Positions 36,600-49,048 of a stretch of DNA of 64,000 bases are shown piece by piece (the first letter of the stretch is position 1; each line of letters starts with the position of its first letter). The stretch lies in the NCBI RefSeq assembly GCF_947623445.1, contig NC_135244.1:8308001-8372000 (forward strand), read 5' to 3'. The translations under genes and the position numbers were made by a program. Under the pieces are notes generated by a model. The model was not told the origin of the DNA and did not search any database. It saw only the letters and a list, made by a program, of their open reading frames with translations. Origin of the DNA: Clavelina lepadiformis. Lineage: Eukaryota; Chordata; Ascidiacea; Aplousobranchia; Clavelinidae.

Positions 36600-38269
36600 C
36601 CTATAAGTGCCTAGTTTGTTCAGACAACAGAGCAATTCCATGTACATATACGGTGTGTTATACTCTTTAGCAAACAACATCATTTGCGTTGTGCTAGTCA
36701 ATAATAGTTTTATTACCAAATACTGCTATTATTGGTTAAACCATTAAATTAGGTCAGAAAAGGATAAATGCTGATTGGAAATGTCCTATATCTTATATTT
36801 AACTCAGCGGTTATTACAAACCTGAATAAACAAGTATAAATTATTACACTTTTTCCATGTTAAATTATTTTTGTTTTTGTTTAAAATTAATTACAAAATG
36901 TACAACCAACTCCAAGTAAAACTTATTTTTCTATCACACATCTAACTATGCCAGGCTGTGCGTTTTTTCTTTTTGAAGAAATTGTTCAACAACTATGGCT
37001 TGGGACGACTTTCAAGAGTTTATCAATAAACGAATTGAATTATTTATTCGAACCTCAGTTTTTGAGTAATGCATTTCAGACAAATCAGCATTCATGAAAG
37101 CAACATCTTTTTGTCGGATAGACAAATTATTTGCAATGGCGGTTTAACCATGAAAAGTGGTGTCAAATATTTTGAAATTCATTTTTAACTAAATAAATAT
37201 TTTGATAATTCGACTGAGTTATTAATTTCCAATTAATTCAGTCTTTAAGTACAAAAGTACAAAATTACAAAACATCATCAGTCGGTGAGTGATTCATGTA
37301 TAAGAGTCGTAATGGCGCCGCATCCCATGTGCCATCTATCATATTTGTTTTCCAAAGCAAAGTATATCGGATTATGTGTTCTTTATGGATGGCTTGGTCA
37401 ATATTTGCATGCAACTAATCTCGATGTTGTGACTTTACCACGCCTCCACACAATGGCAACCGGTTTGGTTTATTTTACTCTGACTATAAGGATCAAAATA
37501 GAATCAAGATCCTAAAATAACCTGCCCAACCATAAAAGGTTGGGTTCATTTAACGATTAATTAATTATTTAAGAGATGACCTATAAAATTATTTCTGGAC
37601 GAATTTTCCTTTATCAAACTTGAGGTTAAGGAGCAACGTCGTAATTTCGGAACTGACGTGTATCAAATTTCATCACTGTGACGATTTTTTTAATTGTCAA
37701 CAAAGTTTCCAAATATAGAACCGTATCAATGACAAATTAATAATTTTGTTAGTACTTTACTTCATTTATTTTAGAACTATTCGTTGAAGGTCACCTTTGC
37801 AGCGTGAAATATGCATGTCGCGATGAAAACATTTCTTTATTATGCCGATTACATACGATTGCTTTCACTCTCTTCAACGATTGTCGTTACGTCCTGGTCA
37901 AAGTAACTGCGTGTAAACGAACTTTAACCTGGTTTTTCTGTTGGAAACCTATTTTACTATATACACGCATAATTGATGCATTAACTCGTATTTTCCAGTT
38001 TTTGATTGTGTCATTAAAAAGCTTTGACTTGCATTCTTAATAGAAACTCCCACAAGGTGCAATATGCCACAAACGGACGCTTTGTATATTTTGTGAATAT
38101 GTGCTTGTAGTTGCTTCCTTATTAAATAAAAGTAGCTTTTGTCCAGGAAAATGTTTAGTAACGAACATTTTCAAGCTGAAAAACAACTTACCTCGCAATT
38201 TTAGCTATAGGATTATTGCAATACTTACAGCCAAAGAGAAAAGTAAAAATGTCGGAATGAAGTGGTTTT

Positions 38270-38827
38270 GTGTCAAATGAACTTTATTTGCTGGAAACTA
38301 AAACTGATGAGTCACGAAAGCTATATACTAAGGAAAAGCGAGGTTTCGTCGTTCCATTCTCTATAAATGACTGTACACAATATCCACAGATTACAGAGCA
38401 AGCAAATCTGTTGTTTCTTACACCAACAATTATACTGACACATTATTGCGCCAACAGCGTCACGGGTCAGTTGCTCTATTGGGGTCTGCTCAGCTGGCGA
38501 AGTGGACGTTACGTCAACACGAGTTATGTTACGTCACAGTATACAATTTTAAACGATTTGGAAAAACAGTCTATTCTCGCACATACAATCGTACATAATA
38601 ACAACCCAAAAAAAAGTTTGAAACAGTGTGTGACAAAACGACGCGTGAATTGGCTACACTTGACGAAAAGCACAATGTCAAAAGCCCTCATCAGTCCGTC
38701 TGCGATAGCGCTCAATTTTATGCGATCGTGTTCCGAAAATATTATAAGGTTCTTATATACAGTATATATATATAAATATTATAATTCTTGGGTGTTGGGT
38801 TTTGGTATTTTAATATACTCGTGGTAA
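38270..38827 (+). other. Unassigned 185-codon open frame after the copy B breakpoint
   Basis: Open from an ATG at 38270 to a stop at 38825-38827. The first 20 codons lie in the duplicated flank; the rest is unique sequence with higher GC than its surroundings. A second frame at about 38608-38755 is also open and reads like ordinary protein (CDKTTRELATLDEKHNVKSP). No domain is recognised in either frame. It may be a decayed transposon or chance. Confidence 0.2.
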
Positions 38828-39358
38828 TACATAAATAATACAGAATACAGAAACAAATGGGGTAAGTCGGTACCGATTTATAAGCGGTGGGGTTTATTGG
38901 CTGTGAACTTATGCAACAGCGATCACTGGTTACAGTTTATAGTAAACTATTCGGTAGCCTGCGAGCAAAACACGTTGAATTCAATTCTATCTCGATTAAT
39001 TTGGAATTGGGGGCAACGTTCAGGCAAGCCAATACTTGGATGAGTGACTGCTTTAGCGTACACATTTTAGGATTAATCCTTTCACAACTTTTGTTGTTAC
39101 TATTTTGCTGAAATTTGGCTTAACTGCTATTAGCTGATATAGCAAAGCCACGAAACAAAAATTGTCAATTGTTACGTAAAATTATCAAATAATTCTGTCA
39201 AAATATAAGATCATCACTGGAACAAAAATAGAAAGAAATGTGCCCATAAATATTTCCGTGTCTTGTACTTTCCACAAAAGTATAGGCCATTTTGATTTTC
39301 CTACGTGAATTGTTCCTTTCTAACCATTTGCTGTGGGACCAAACTAAAGCACTATATA

Positions 39359-39705
39359 CAGGGTTACCATCGTTCGTGACTCACAAATAAGGATGACTAG
39401 GAAACAAAAGAAGAATGCAACCTAGTGTTTGCATTTGTGGTCGAAACAGTATTGCACACCAGGAGAAAGCGATCGGAATTTCTAAAAAAAAAACGGAACG
39501 CTATTTGCATGTTCTTAGTTTTGGTCTCTCTATGGTTAAAAATAGCGTAGGCTATTAAGGGGTCGAAATGCCCAAAATCAAAACCTCTGCCATAAAAAAT
39601 AAGACAAAATAAGGACGTAAATGGAAATAAGGATAAAAAATTTCTAAGACACAGACCTTTAAAATAAGAACAAACATTAGAAATAAGGACGGTATGGCAA
39701 CCTTG
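39359..39705. mobile_element. hAT-type MITE, 347 bp
   Basis: Ends CAGGGTTACCATCGT and, on the complement of the right end, CAAGGTTGCCATACCGTC. They are flanked by a perfect 8-bp duplication ACTATATA at 39351-39358 and 39706-39713. AATAAGGA motifs recur near both ends. No coding content. Confidence 0.85.
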
Positions 39706-39713
39706 ACTATATA

Positions 39714-39740
39714 TATTTATATATATATATATATCTACCG
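39714..39740. repeat. (TA)n simple repeat
   Basis: Direct run of TA directly after the target duplication of the hAT MITE. Confidence 0.8.
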
Positions 39741-39829
39741 TTAGAGCACAATAAAAATATTTCTACAACTAATCAACTTGCGTCGCGCGTTTTCAAATTG
39801 GCAAAATTTATCTTACAAATAAACGCATA

Positions 39830-40740
39830 GGTTTACTCCAATACTTAACCAAAAAAAAAAAAAATTGACAATTTTAGCGCTGAGATGGTTTTGCGTCAAG
39901 TGAGCATTATTTGCTGGAAACCTCAACTGATGATTCACTTAAATGACTAAAGTTTTCTTTAATTATTGAGAGGTTTGTTGAACTATAAAACAAAGTAAAA
40001 ACTTATGTTTTCCATTTAACTGCTTCATAGCAACATTACCCATTCGGTATTTGGGTTAAATTTAGGTTACTATGACATCGAGTATAGGTTTATTTTAGTA
40101 AAAGGTCGAGTGCAACAACCTACTTTTACAACGCTTGACTAAATTCACAGCAAGGTAAGCTGCTAAAGCGATCCTATACATTTTAACTTTAATCATTACC
40201 ATGATCTTAAGTTGCCTTAAACGTCATATAGGAGAAACGGCTTTCACATTGTAAGGGCAATATGACGTTGTGTAGTTTCGTTCAACTGTTGGTTTTATTT
40301 ATACTTTTAGTATGAGTTTGTGATTTTTTTGTATTTTGATCAAGAATGATACATTTCACTAATGATCCTCCTACGTGATACTAAAAACAGGTTTTGCGTA
40401 AAATCTTTATTCGGTTTCCGAACTAATCACTAAAACAACCATTTCCACCTTCTGACACAAATCAAAAGTCAACGACGTTAACCATAATTTTTTTTTAGAT
40501 GAATTATAAGATTTGTTCAAGTTATCTTTATACTTACTAACATCATTTCTTCACAGGTAATCAATCGTTCAAGTTTGGTTGTCTGCTTAAACAAAATGGC
40601 GCAACGCACTCTCAATAACGTAGTTTTATTATTGTATAATAAACTGTAGGCTACAGCAAAAACTTTGTTTGCACAATTTCCTGATCGTGCTGAAATATGT
40701 AGTCGCAAAATGTTAATGAGATCTCAGCAAACATATTTTT
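39830..40740. repeat. Third, eroded copy of the GNAT unit flank
   Basis: Aligns with about 32460-33290 in order and orientation, including GGGTTAAATTTAGG, GCTGCTAAAGCGAT and CAAGTTTGGTTGTCTG blocks. The GNAT coding part is absent. Confidence 0.75.
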
Positions 40741-40841
40741 AATTATAAACAGGAAATTATTGTAATAATTCGATTCTTTTTTTTGAAATTATTATTGAAC
40801 TTAAGTTTTAAATAATAATAATGGAAAGTTTAATATTTCGT

Positions 40842-40985
40842 TCGATGCATATTCAAAGCGATATCTATACCATATTACATGTCAATACCATATAGCCATA
40901 TAGCCATATACCATGCATATCCAAAGCGTTTTCTATACCATACATACCATACCAATACCATATATAGTATACACCAAACGTATCC
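40842..40985. repeat. ATACCATA-rich tandem repeat
   Basis: ATACCATA and CCATATAG units repeat. A longer unit starting at ATGCATATTCAAAGCG recurs about 68 bp later as ATGCATATCCAAAGCG. Confidence 0.75.
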
Positions 40986-41579
40986 AAAAGGAAATTTGTG
41001 GCGAACGTTGATGTTGATGATCACGGAGTGTAAAATACATTTTTTTACTGCGCTTTGTCAACACCAAGTGGTAAACGTTGTTGTATTGTACGTTGCTGTT
41101 CTGTGACTGTTTGCAGTGCCATTATTGCTAGATTGCAGCGTGCTGTGCTGATTACAATGTGATTATTAGCCTATCATTAGGTTAGTTAAGATATGGAATT
41201 ATTACGGAATAGTCTAGAACGAATTTAGAGAAAAAGGCTAACATAATTACGTAATATTATTAACTATTAATAATAAGGGCAATAACAAGATTCATTATGT
41301 AGTTATGCAATTAAACTCTTAAATACCATCGATGTTTGCAGTAACTTAATTACTTTATATTCTTTCTCAAATACTCCTTAAATGTTCATAAATTTTATTC
41401 TTTTATATGTCACAGTATAGTTAAAGCAAAATCATTATATATAGCAGGTTGTAAGATTAACTTTAACTTTGGCTTACAATATGTACACTTGTGTCGTCAA
41501 TATAGGTCTTTGAAATTATTAAAACTGTTTTAATTCTTTTCACACCATTTGCAATAGATTTGCATATGTTCAAAATTAA
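40986..41579. other. Intergenic, no gene recognised
   Basis: Plain AT-rich sequence; nothing recognised. Confidence 0.5.
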
Positions 41580-43440
41580 TTACTTATCGATTATAAAATG
41601 AATAGTTATGAAATACATTGATAATATGGAAAAGTGAAAACGGCAAACACATAAGTATTATAGAATAAATGCAAGTGTAGGCCTCACAATTGAATATAAT
41701 TACATATAAATACTATAAGTTATATAGGCGAACTGACGAACAAATAAACAAAGTTTTAAAGGGGTGAAGATAATTAATTATCCAGGTGTTTATTCACGAC
41801 TTTTCATTGTTTTTGCTTCCAAGCAAAAAGCTTTTAGTTTTCAGTTGATTTGAAGACGATTGAGTTCTGCATGTTCTGGTCGTGGCATAGAATGCTTATA
41901 CTCATTTGTTTGACAAAAATTTCAAAAGATATTTTAACTAATTTAGAATGGAATAATTTTTATTACTATCAATTCAGGGAAAACCAGTCTAAGTATATAC
42001 CTGATTTTTCGTTATCCTGGTCTATATTGATTCAACTCTTGCAAACGTAAACTTAAAGACAGAAACATATTTTAATTATAAAATTTCCTATATTGCAAGT
42101 TCGTAGGACGAGTAGGTTTGCAATTACATAGACAAGGTTTAAAGTGATATTAAACATCTTTTTATGGGTGTCTTACTGTGGCTAATAACGCTTACGCACG
42201 TCACATCGGTAAGTAATAAATATTTCATAATCATATCGATTCAATTCTTGAAAACACGACCAAAATATACCTCCGAACTGTTGCAGAAACTTTACAGTGC
42301 ATTGACAATATAGGACAACGATTTTACATCAATTTGATTATGAAAAGCCGACGATCGTTTTTGAAGTGACCAGCATGCCATAACGTTTGTAGATGAGTAA
42401 AATCGATTTATCTTTAAACAATAATATTTCAAATTTGTGATAAATTGTAGACTTTAGATATGGTCGGTAAAATGAAATACAAAAAGATTTTTCTTGAAAA
42501 TTCTTGCATATACAGTATTATGTAAGATTATAAGCATTTGTAAGCATTAGATTTCTTGCAAAATATTACAAGCCTATATATAGACACTTTCACGTTTTTC
42601 TATTTGTATCCTACCAATTAGCACTTATAACTGACATATTTTAGCAGAAAGTATTATGTTTATTGCATGGTATATGTAAGTGTTAGGCATTAATTATTCT
42701 TGTAATTTATAATAATTTTTCGTATTTGCTAATTGACCAAATTGAAGCTATAATTGAAGCTTGTTCTTTAATTTAACTATCATTTTGTAACATAATATAT
42801 CGTATATATTACATAAAGCACAAACTTTCAGGTCGATCGTATTTCTGTATAGCGATTAAGTAATTTTGACCAGGTTTGAAACACGTTTGAAGTGTATTGT
42901 AACTTTGTAAGAAACATTAACCTCCATTGTTTTAGCATAAAGTATAATGTTTATTGCATGGTAAATGTAAGTGTTAGGTTTTAATTATATACATTGTGAA
43001 ACGTTCATGCGCTTCGCAATGCAAAAAAAACGGGGATAAAACCCAATTAGATGCACGCTGTAGTGACAACGTGCGTTGATATCGTGATATAGTCAATGAA
43101 GCATGTAAGTATAAACAAGTAGCATGTCAGTACACTAAATTTTAAGGTTTGGAAATTTTTTTCATAATACAACTACAGTACATGTTTAAAAGTTCACCGA
43201 ATAGTTGGTTTGTCATCGAAAGGTCACTTTAAAAATCTTGAAACTTTAAAATTATGAAAGTTACTAACATGACATTTTACTGCAAAATTATGGTATCTTG
43301 CGTACGTCACTGTAGATGTTGCACGTTTTTAGTCATTTAGGTTGGAAAAAATTAGTAACGTTATACTATAGGAATGAAAAAACATATGTCAGGCTATAAG
43401 AAATGAAATTTCAAGTAATTACTTCTCTTGAGCTTTGCAA
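41580..43440. repeat. Ghost unit: duplicated flanks of the ShKT gene without the gene
   Basis: 41580-41790 matches the 3' flank of the ShKT gene (43530-43740, up to its stop codon). 41845-43440 matches its 5' flank (45080-46700). Only about 55 bp lie where the 1.3 kb gene should be. An internal repeat (GTTTATTGCATGGTA, then ATGTAAGTGTTAGG) occurs at about 42658 and 42951. Confidence 0.8.
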
Positions 43441-43732
43441 GATGCAGAGTAGACCGACTATGTGGTGTAATTGTTAAAAGCTCATTAATTTACATTGCAA
43501 CACAGCTAAAAAGTCATTAAATAAACGTGTTACTATAACATGGCAACAAATGAAATAAAATACATTTATAACCAGGAAAAGTGGAAACGGTAAACATATA
43601 GATAATATAGGTTAGTATAAATACAAATGCAAGCTATACAATTAAAATAAATACACATATAGAGACATAAGTCCCGTATGTTAAAGGCGACATGACAAAC
43701 TAATAAATAAAGATTCAAAGACGTGTAGGTAG

Positions 43733-45069
43733 TTATCTAGGTGTCTCAGTGGTCTGTTGGAATGAAGGAGGAAGTGGAGGCAAAGCCGTGTTAGACTCTG
43801 GGCAACGAGTGCATGATCTACAAGACAAGGGACACACAGTGATCGTGTGTGGGAAGCCGAGTTCACTCCTGCAATAACCCTGATCCCTCCACGACGGACA
43901 AGCGGCGTGATTATCCTTGCAATCTGTACAATCGTGAATAATGCGTGTTAAAACTAAATTTGTAAAAACTTTTCACAGGTTTATGAAACGTCTGAATTAA
44001 CCTATGACCTACATAACAACAGCAAAAATGTAACATTGCCTACCATCACTACAAGGTGGTGCAGTAGGAGGAAGAACGCACTCTGTGCATAAACTGCATG
44101 TTTTCTTGCATTTGGTCGACACAAAGGCACATTGGTTCCGGCCTTTAAATATGAAGCAGTATGCAGCTGGCCACTCGTCGCGGCAATCTGTTAAGGCGGA
44201 TATACTTATTAGGATTAGATGAAAGGTTATTGTGTCAAGTTCATTGCGCCATTCTAGGGATGTCTGTACATGAAGGTCAATTATGGGCTGTTTGTTTAAA
44301 TGCCTTTGATGTTATAGCATAACTCTCTCACCGATTTCGCAGTTGGATTGGGAAATGCTTAACGACCTTGATGAAACGCAGGGTGTGCATAGACCACACG
44401 TTTTAGAACAGGAAAGCTGTATACCAAGAGACCATCTGCTATTTTTGTTGCATCGACCAGCAAATAATCGACAATATAATGCACTTTTATCAACGCAGTT
44501 TCCTGTAAAACCAGTGTTTAGATTAATAATCAAGCCACCCTTGTATTAATTTAATAGCTAAACGCCAATTGCTTCATTTATTGGAATTGAAAACTTTCAT
44601 CTAAATAGCATGACATACGACAATTTGTTGTAGGTCTCTGCTGTACTGGTGATGGATTGAGACCAGAATTCTGCCCAAATCCTAATTGCGATCCTCCACC
44701 AGTGTTTTGTTGGTTCGAAACCTGGTTTCCACCGGAAGGCTGCGATCCTCCACCAGTGTTTTGTTGGCTCGAAACCTGGTTTCCACCAGAAGGCTGCGAT
44801 CCTCCACCAGTGTTTTGTTGGCTCGAAACCTGGTTTCCACCTGAAGGCTGCGATCCTCCACCAGTGTTTTGTTGGTTTGAAACCTGGTTTCCATCAGAAG
44901 GCTGCGATCCTCCACCAGTGTTTTGTTGGTTTGAAACCTGGTTTCCACCGGAAGGCTGCGAACCTCCACCATAACTTGAATACTGGCCGTAGTAATTGTA
45001 TTCGTATTGCGCATGACTCGCTAAACCATTGCAGCAAATCAGTAAAGCACATATCAAAAAACTATTCAT
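43733..45069 (-). CDS. Secreted repeat protein with three ShKT domains
   Basis: Minus strand, four exons: 45069-44619, 44502-44332, 44187-44044, 43923-43733 (TAA); 318 residues, all introns GT-AG and phase 1. It begins with a signal peptide (MNSFLICALLICCNGLASHA) and a Tyr-rich stretch, then five tandem copies of an 18-residue unit GGGSQPSGGNQVSNQQNT and part of a sixth. Each of the last three exons encodes one ShKT domain with six cysteines in the usual spacing (CVDKSALYCRLFAGRC...SCSKTCGLC; CRDEWPAAYCFIFKGRNQC...TCSLC; CKDNHAACPSWRDQGYC...SCRSC). Phase-1 exons fit one-exon-per-domain shuffling. ShKT domains occur in many secreted metazoan proteins, including matrix, peptidase-linked and channel-binding ones; the function here is unknown. 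A TATA box lies at 45135-45144. Confidence 0.87.
44688..44965 (-). repeat. 54-bp tandem repeat within the ShKT gene
   Basis: Five in-frame copies of a 54-bp unit (TGCGATCCTCCACCAGTGTT on the plus strand and onward) differing at only a few positions, so the array is young or being homogenised. Confidence 0.93.
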
Positions 45070-45134
45070 TTTCTCGCTTTAAAGTTTGACTCTAAAGATG
45101 ATGGAATTCTGTATGTTTCTGTCGATATAGAGTG

Positions 45135-45144
45135 CTTTTATATA
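45135..45144 (-). promoter_or_regulatory. TATA box of the ShKT gene
   Basis: TATATAAAAG on the minus strand, about 66 bp upstream of the ATG, predicting a leader of roughly 40 nt. Confidence 0.65.
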
Positions 45145-46887
45145 CCATTTTGTTTGAAAAAAATTTCAAAGGATGTTTTAACAAATTTAAAATGGAATGC
45201 TTTTTATAACTAATTCAAGGAAAACGAGACTAAAAGTACTCGATTTTTCGTTATCCTTGTCTATATTGATTCAAACGTTTGCAAACGAAAACTGAAAGAT
45301 GGAAACATTTTAATTATACTTAATCCAATATTATAAGTTCAGAACACGAATATGCGTTGTCATGTCGTATAATTAGATAAACAAAGTTTCAAAGTATCAT
45401 CAATCGTTTATTTACGGGCGTCTTTCTATGGCTGAAAATGCTCACGCACGTTATATTGTTATCTAATAAATAGTTCGTGTAATCGCCGTCAATTCTTATA
45501 AACACGACCAAAATATAACTTATACCTTCGAATTGTTGCAGATACTTTACGATGTATTTAGAATACAGGACAACGATTTGACGTCATAGTGATTAGAAAA
45601 GGCCGACTATTGTTTTCGAAATAACAAGTATACCAGAACGTTTGTAGATAAGTAAAATGGATTTATTTTTAAGCAATATTATTTCAAGCTTAATAATAGA
45701 TGAAAATTGCACATTTTGAAAGTATTGTACACGTCAGATATGGTCCGTAAAAATAAAATAGGGAGAATGGTAAACGAAAGTTCTAACAAAAATTAATAAA
45801 AGTATTTAAGATTTGGGGTTTGAGTAAGATAAGAAATTTGGGATTTGGAATAAGTAATTTTATATGGTCTTGACCGCCCCAAGACTGTAGGGCGTAGGCT
45901 ATGATCACAAAAAAGCAGTAGCTAATTTATTGGTAAATGTAAGAGTTAGATTTAGCTATTGTTAATCACTTGGTTAAACTTGGTCACTAATTAATTTGGA
46001 TCAGCTTTCAAACACGTTTGAATTATTTTTGGAACATTTTCTGTGAGAGAATTGTTTTGTTATAAATAAACCTTTGCTTTATTTGCTGCTTATCGCCAAA
46101 ATTATGAATTGGGCTCCAAATCGTTTTTTAAACAAATATTTTCTGATTGTGTTTTATTTTAAATCAAAACGTAATTCTTGGAAAGTAGCTTATATTGGTA
46201 TTTAATAATTGGATATATCGCAGGCTGCTTCCATTAGCATTTCTGAAGAAAACGCAATTTAGCAGTGTCTGGTTCATTTTTCCAGACGTTTCCTATTTTT
46301 GTAAAAACATTAAAACTAGACGGCGTGCATTGACAAAGTTAATAAAGATGCAAGTATAGACAAGTGTCCCATATTGTTACACTAAAAGTTATGGCTTGGA
46401 ATTTTCCTTCCTAAACTATATACAATAGTCGTTTAAGGGATTGAGACAAAATTGTCTTGTTATCGAAAGGTCACTTTTAAAATCGTGAAATATTCACAGT
46501 TATGAAAGTTACTTACATAACATTTACTACAAATTTATAATTCCGCATGCACGTTGTTATAGACGTGGCACGTTTTTAGTGATTTAAGCTGCAACAAGTC
46601 GGTAATGTTATAACAAGAATCAGAAAACATATGCCAGGCTAGGAAATGAAATTTCAAATAATGTTCTTATTCTAATTTAATATGCCAGTTACCAGAAGCA
46701 CAAAAGATTTCTTAGATTGTGTGATGTTTAACTTATACTTCAAAATAAAATAATTCATTAAAAATACTTTCTTGGAGATATATTCGGTAACGACTGCGTA
46801 TAGACTCATTTACAACGAAGTGAAATTTTGAAGCAGGATATCTAAGTAGAGTATCAAAGAACCATACATAAAATAGAACGTCTAGAA

Positions 46888-47150
46888 CAGTGATTTTCAA
46901 CGGAAGCCACTTGGTTTACCACGGGAGCAATTTAAAACTTTGGAAAAGGAAATGAGAAATCTGAGGATTTCAGGTTTATCGGCGCATTAATTATCTTCTT
47001 TCAACTTTTGCTGCCGAGTAAACCTCACATTCCATTGCCACAGCATAATACATTCAAACTTACGTGTTAGCACTAATTTATGTTGGGAAGAATTTTAAAA
47101 CGTTTGGGAACATTCAGTGAGGAATACGAAAAAAAAGTTTAGAACCACTG
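46888..47150. mobile_element. hAT-type MITE, 263 bp
   Basis: Ends CAGTGATTTTCAAC and, on the complement of the right end, CAGTGGTTCTAAACTTTTT. Flanks GTCTAGAA (46880-46887) and GTCCAGAA (47151-47158) differ at one base of the 8-bp target duplication. No coding content. Confidence 0.75.
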
Positions 47151-47163
47151 GTCCAGAATTTTC

Positions 47164-47169
47164 TTTATT
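47164..47169 (-). terminator. Candidate polyadenylation signal of CCDC153
   Basis: AATAAA on the minus strand, about 385 bp after the stop codon. It is the clearest hexamer seen in this flank. Confidence 0.35.
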
Positions 47170-47552
47170 GCTTTATAACGTTTTGTATTAAAAACAATTA
47201 ACGTCGAAGTAAACAGAACGTACAAATGCAAAACAAATTTGGCACTCGATATTTCATTGAAAATATTCTGTTTAAGATAATTAATATAAACAATGTCTGA
47301 AAGAAAAATGTGGTTCACAGTTAAAAATTCATCACAGTATCCATTGTAAGGTAATGTTTTATAAAGTACACAAGGTAAAAAGGTTGTGCAAAACGCCAAA
47401 AAATACTTGGAAAAACATATTTCTGATACAGTACCATTACGCAATCAAGCTTCATATGTTGTAAACAGAACAATGCAATATATTGCAAGGGCACATGGTA
47501 GAATATGGTTATTTAATAGCTCGGTTTCTATAAGTTAAACTTAGAACATTGC

Positions 47553-49048
47553 TCATATATCAAGGTGATTGAGACCAAATTCCAGCAAAGTCTTCTTGTT
47601 TTGTTCCTGGATCACAACACTTTCTCCTTCCCACTTGCTTTTTGTTGTTTCAATCTTGCCAACCAAAGAATCTAACGCTTCAGTTAAAACTCTTTCATAT
47701 GCCCCCTTCAAAGTTAAAATAGATGCAAAATGTTAAAGATACAGAATGTATTTTAGTGAAAAGCAAATTAAGATTTAAAAAAGATATTGTGGTAGATTCT
47801 GCTAATAAAGTTAATTGGAACTAAGTTGATTTCAGAAGAAAGAGCACACTGAATGAATAGTGAAGACTTATGAAACATACTAAGACCATCAAATCGATGT
47901 TTATTATGATACATATACTGATTTATTTTATAATTCCTGTAGCAGAAAAATCATACTTTTTCATTGTCACAGTCTGTAAACACATCCATGAATGCTGTTC
48001 ACACGCTTATTTACTTTTAAAGGGATGTTTACATGAACAATCACCTTTTGACCAGAGACTCAACTTTTTAAACTTTGTTTCAAGAAGATCAAAGCAAGTG
48101 GTTCTATTTTATAAGCAAGATCTACTATAATGTAATGTATTTGCAAGCAATTTGCAGTAAAAAGCTTACTTCCATTCCATCAATTCTCATTTCTAAATTA
48201 GAAATTTTTTCATTCTTTTCAATTTCCATTCTCTCCTTGGCCAGCTTTGTACTTTGCAGCTCTTGTTGTGTGTGGGATAGTTGCTGGCGTAAGTGTCCCA
48301 CCTTAGTTTAATATATCAAATCAAGTAAAACGGGATGACACAACATCTTGGGCAATTAATTGGAAGCTCTGATATAGTAAAATTATGTTTCATTTTCAGA
48401 AAGGAGAACCAAACCTCAGCTTCAAGCTGATGGACATGAATTCCCAATTCTGTTTGCATGGTTTTGTACTGCCTGGTCAAGTCTGCACTGATATTTTTTT
48501 GTTCATTTTGTTGTTCTTTAAGAAGATCTTCAGCCTGGTTGCATTTCTCACGAGCATCTACAGCTGCAGCTTGTGATCTGCGAGCGATCTCATTCCGATG
48601 AGCTTCAGATTGAACAAATACAAGAATGTGGAAATGCAAGTTTTACACTATGTTAGTTTAAGCATGCACAATTCTGGTAAAGTCAAACATTAACTGAGTA
48701 TGTAAGTTTGGTGGTCATACCAGATGGCTGCTCCACTATAATTAATACCACCATTGAATTAAACATCTGGCACAGTTAAATCCCTTGAGGCTTTGCCAAT
48801 TTTCCCATTTGGGAATTGCATGAAAGAATGTTTTTTTTCTATTGAGCTGTAACCATTAGCACCATTTTTTGCTCCTCACAGTTTATGGTCAAAAATACAC
48901 AATATCAAATTATCGTTTTACCTAAATGATCTTTTAAAATTTCAATTTCACGAGCGGTTTTCTTGAACTTGTCTTCTTCCTTTGCTTCATCTTTTTTCCC
49001 CTTTTTTCCTTTCTTTTTTCCCTTTCCTTTCTTCTTTTTTGGTGGCAT
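47553..49048 (-). CDS. CCDC153: Dynein regulatory complex subunit 12 (CCDC153)
   Basis: Minus strand, exons 49048-48922, 48602-48415, 48301-48170, 47705-47553 (TGA); 199 residues, all introns GT-AG with consistent phases. It starts with a basic MPPKKKKGKGKKKGKKGKK segment, then long coiled coil: EIEILKDHLG, ISADLTRQYKTMQTELGIHV, HQLEAEVGHLRQQLSHTQQE, LEMRIDGME. It ends with YERVLTEALDSLVGKIETTK and a short KKTLLEFGL tail. This follows the vertebrate CCDC153 order (Pro-Lys start, RxHxLQxE-type coil, LEEEVxxLRxQL, YEEILxxSLDxLLxK, W, xxFGL end) at about the usual length. The known role is as a coiled-coil subunit of the nexin link (N-DRC) in motile cilia and flagella. Confidence 0.9.

Larger units (their letters stand above)
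34144..38330. repeat. Tandem duplication, copy B (GNAT gene 3 unit)
   Basis: Direct copy of 28406-32570. Beyond CTATATACTA at 38321-38330 the sequence is unrelated to that after copy A, marking the breakpoint. Confidence 0.93.
43530..46700. repeat. Gene-bearing unit of the ShKT tandem duplication
   Basis: Counterpart of 41580-43440 with moderate divergence. The coding region 43733-45069 lies between the two matched flanks. Confidence 0.8.

Noticed and set aside
28406-38330. Possible protein genes in the duplicated flanks (for example frames near 31537, 37285, 37804)
   Set aside because: Frames are short, shift between the two copies and show no domain; similarity is explained by DNA duplication alone.
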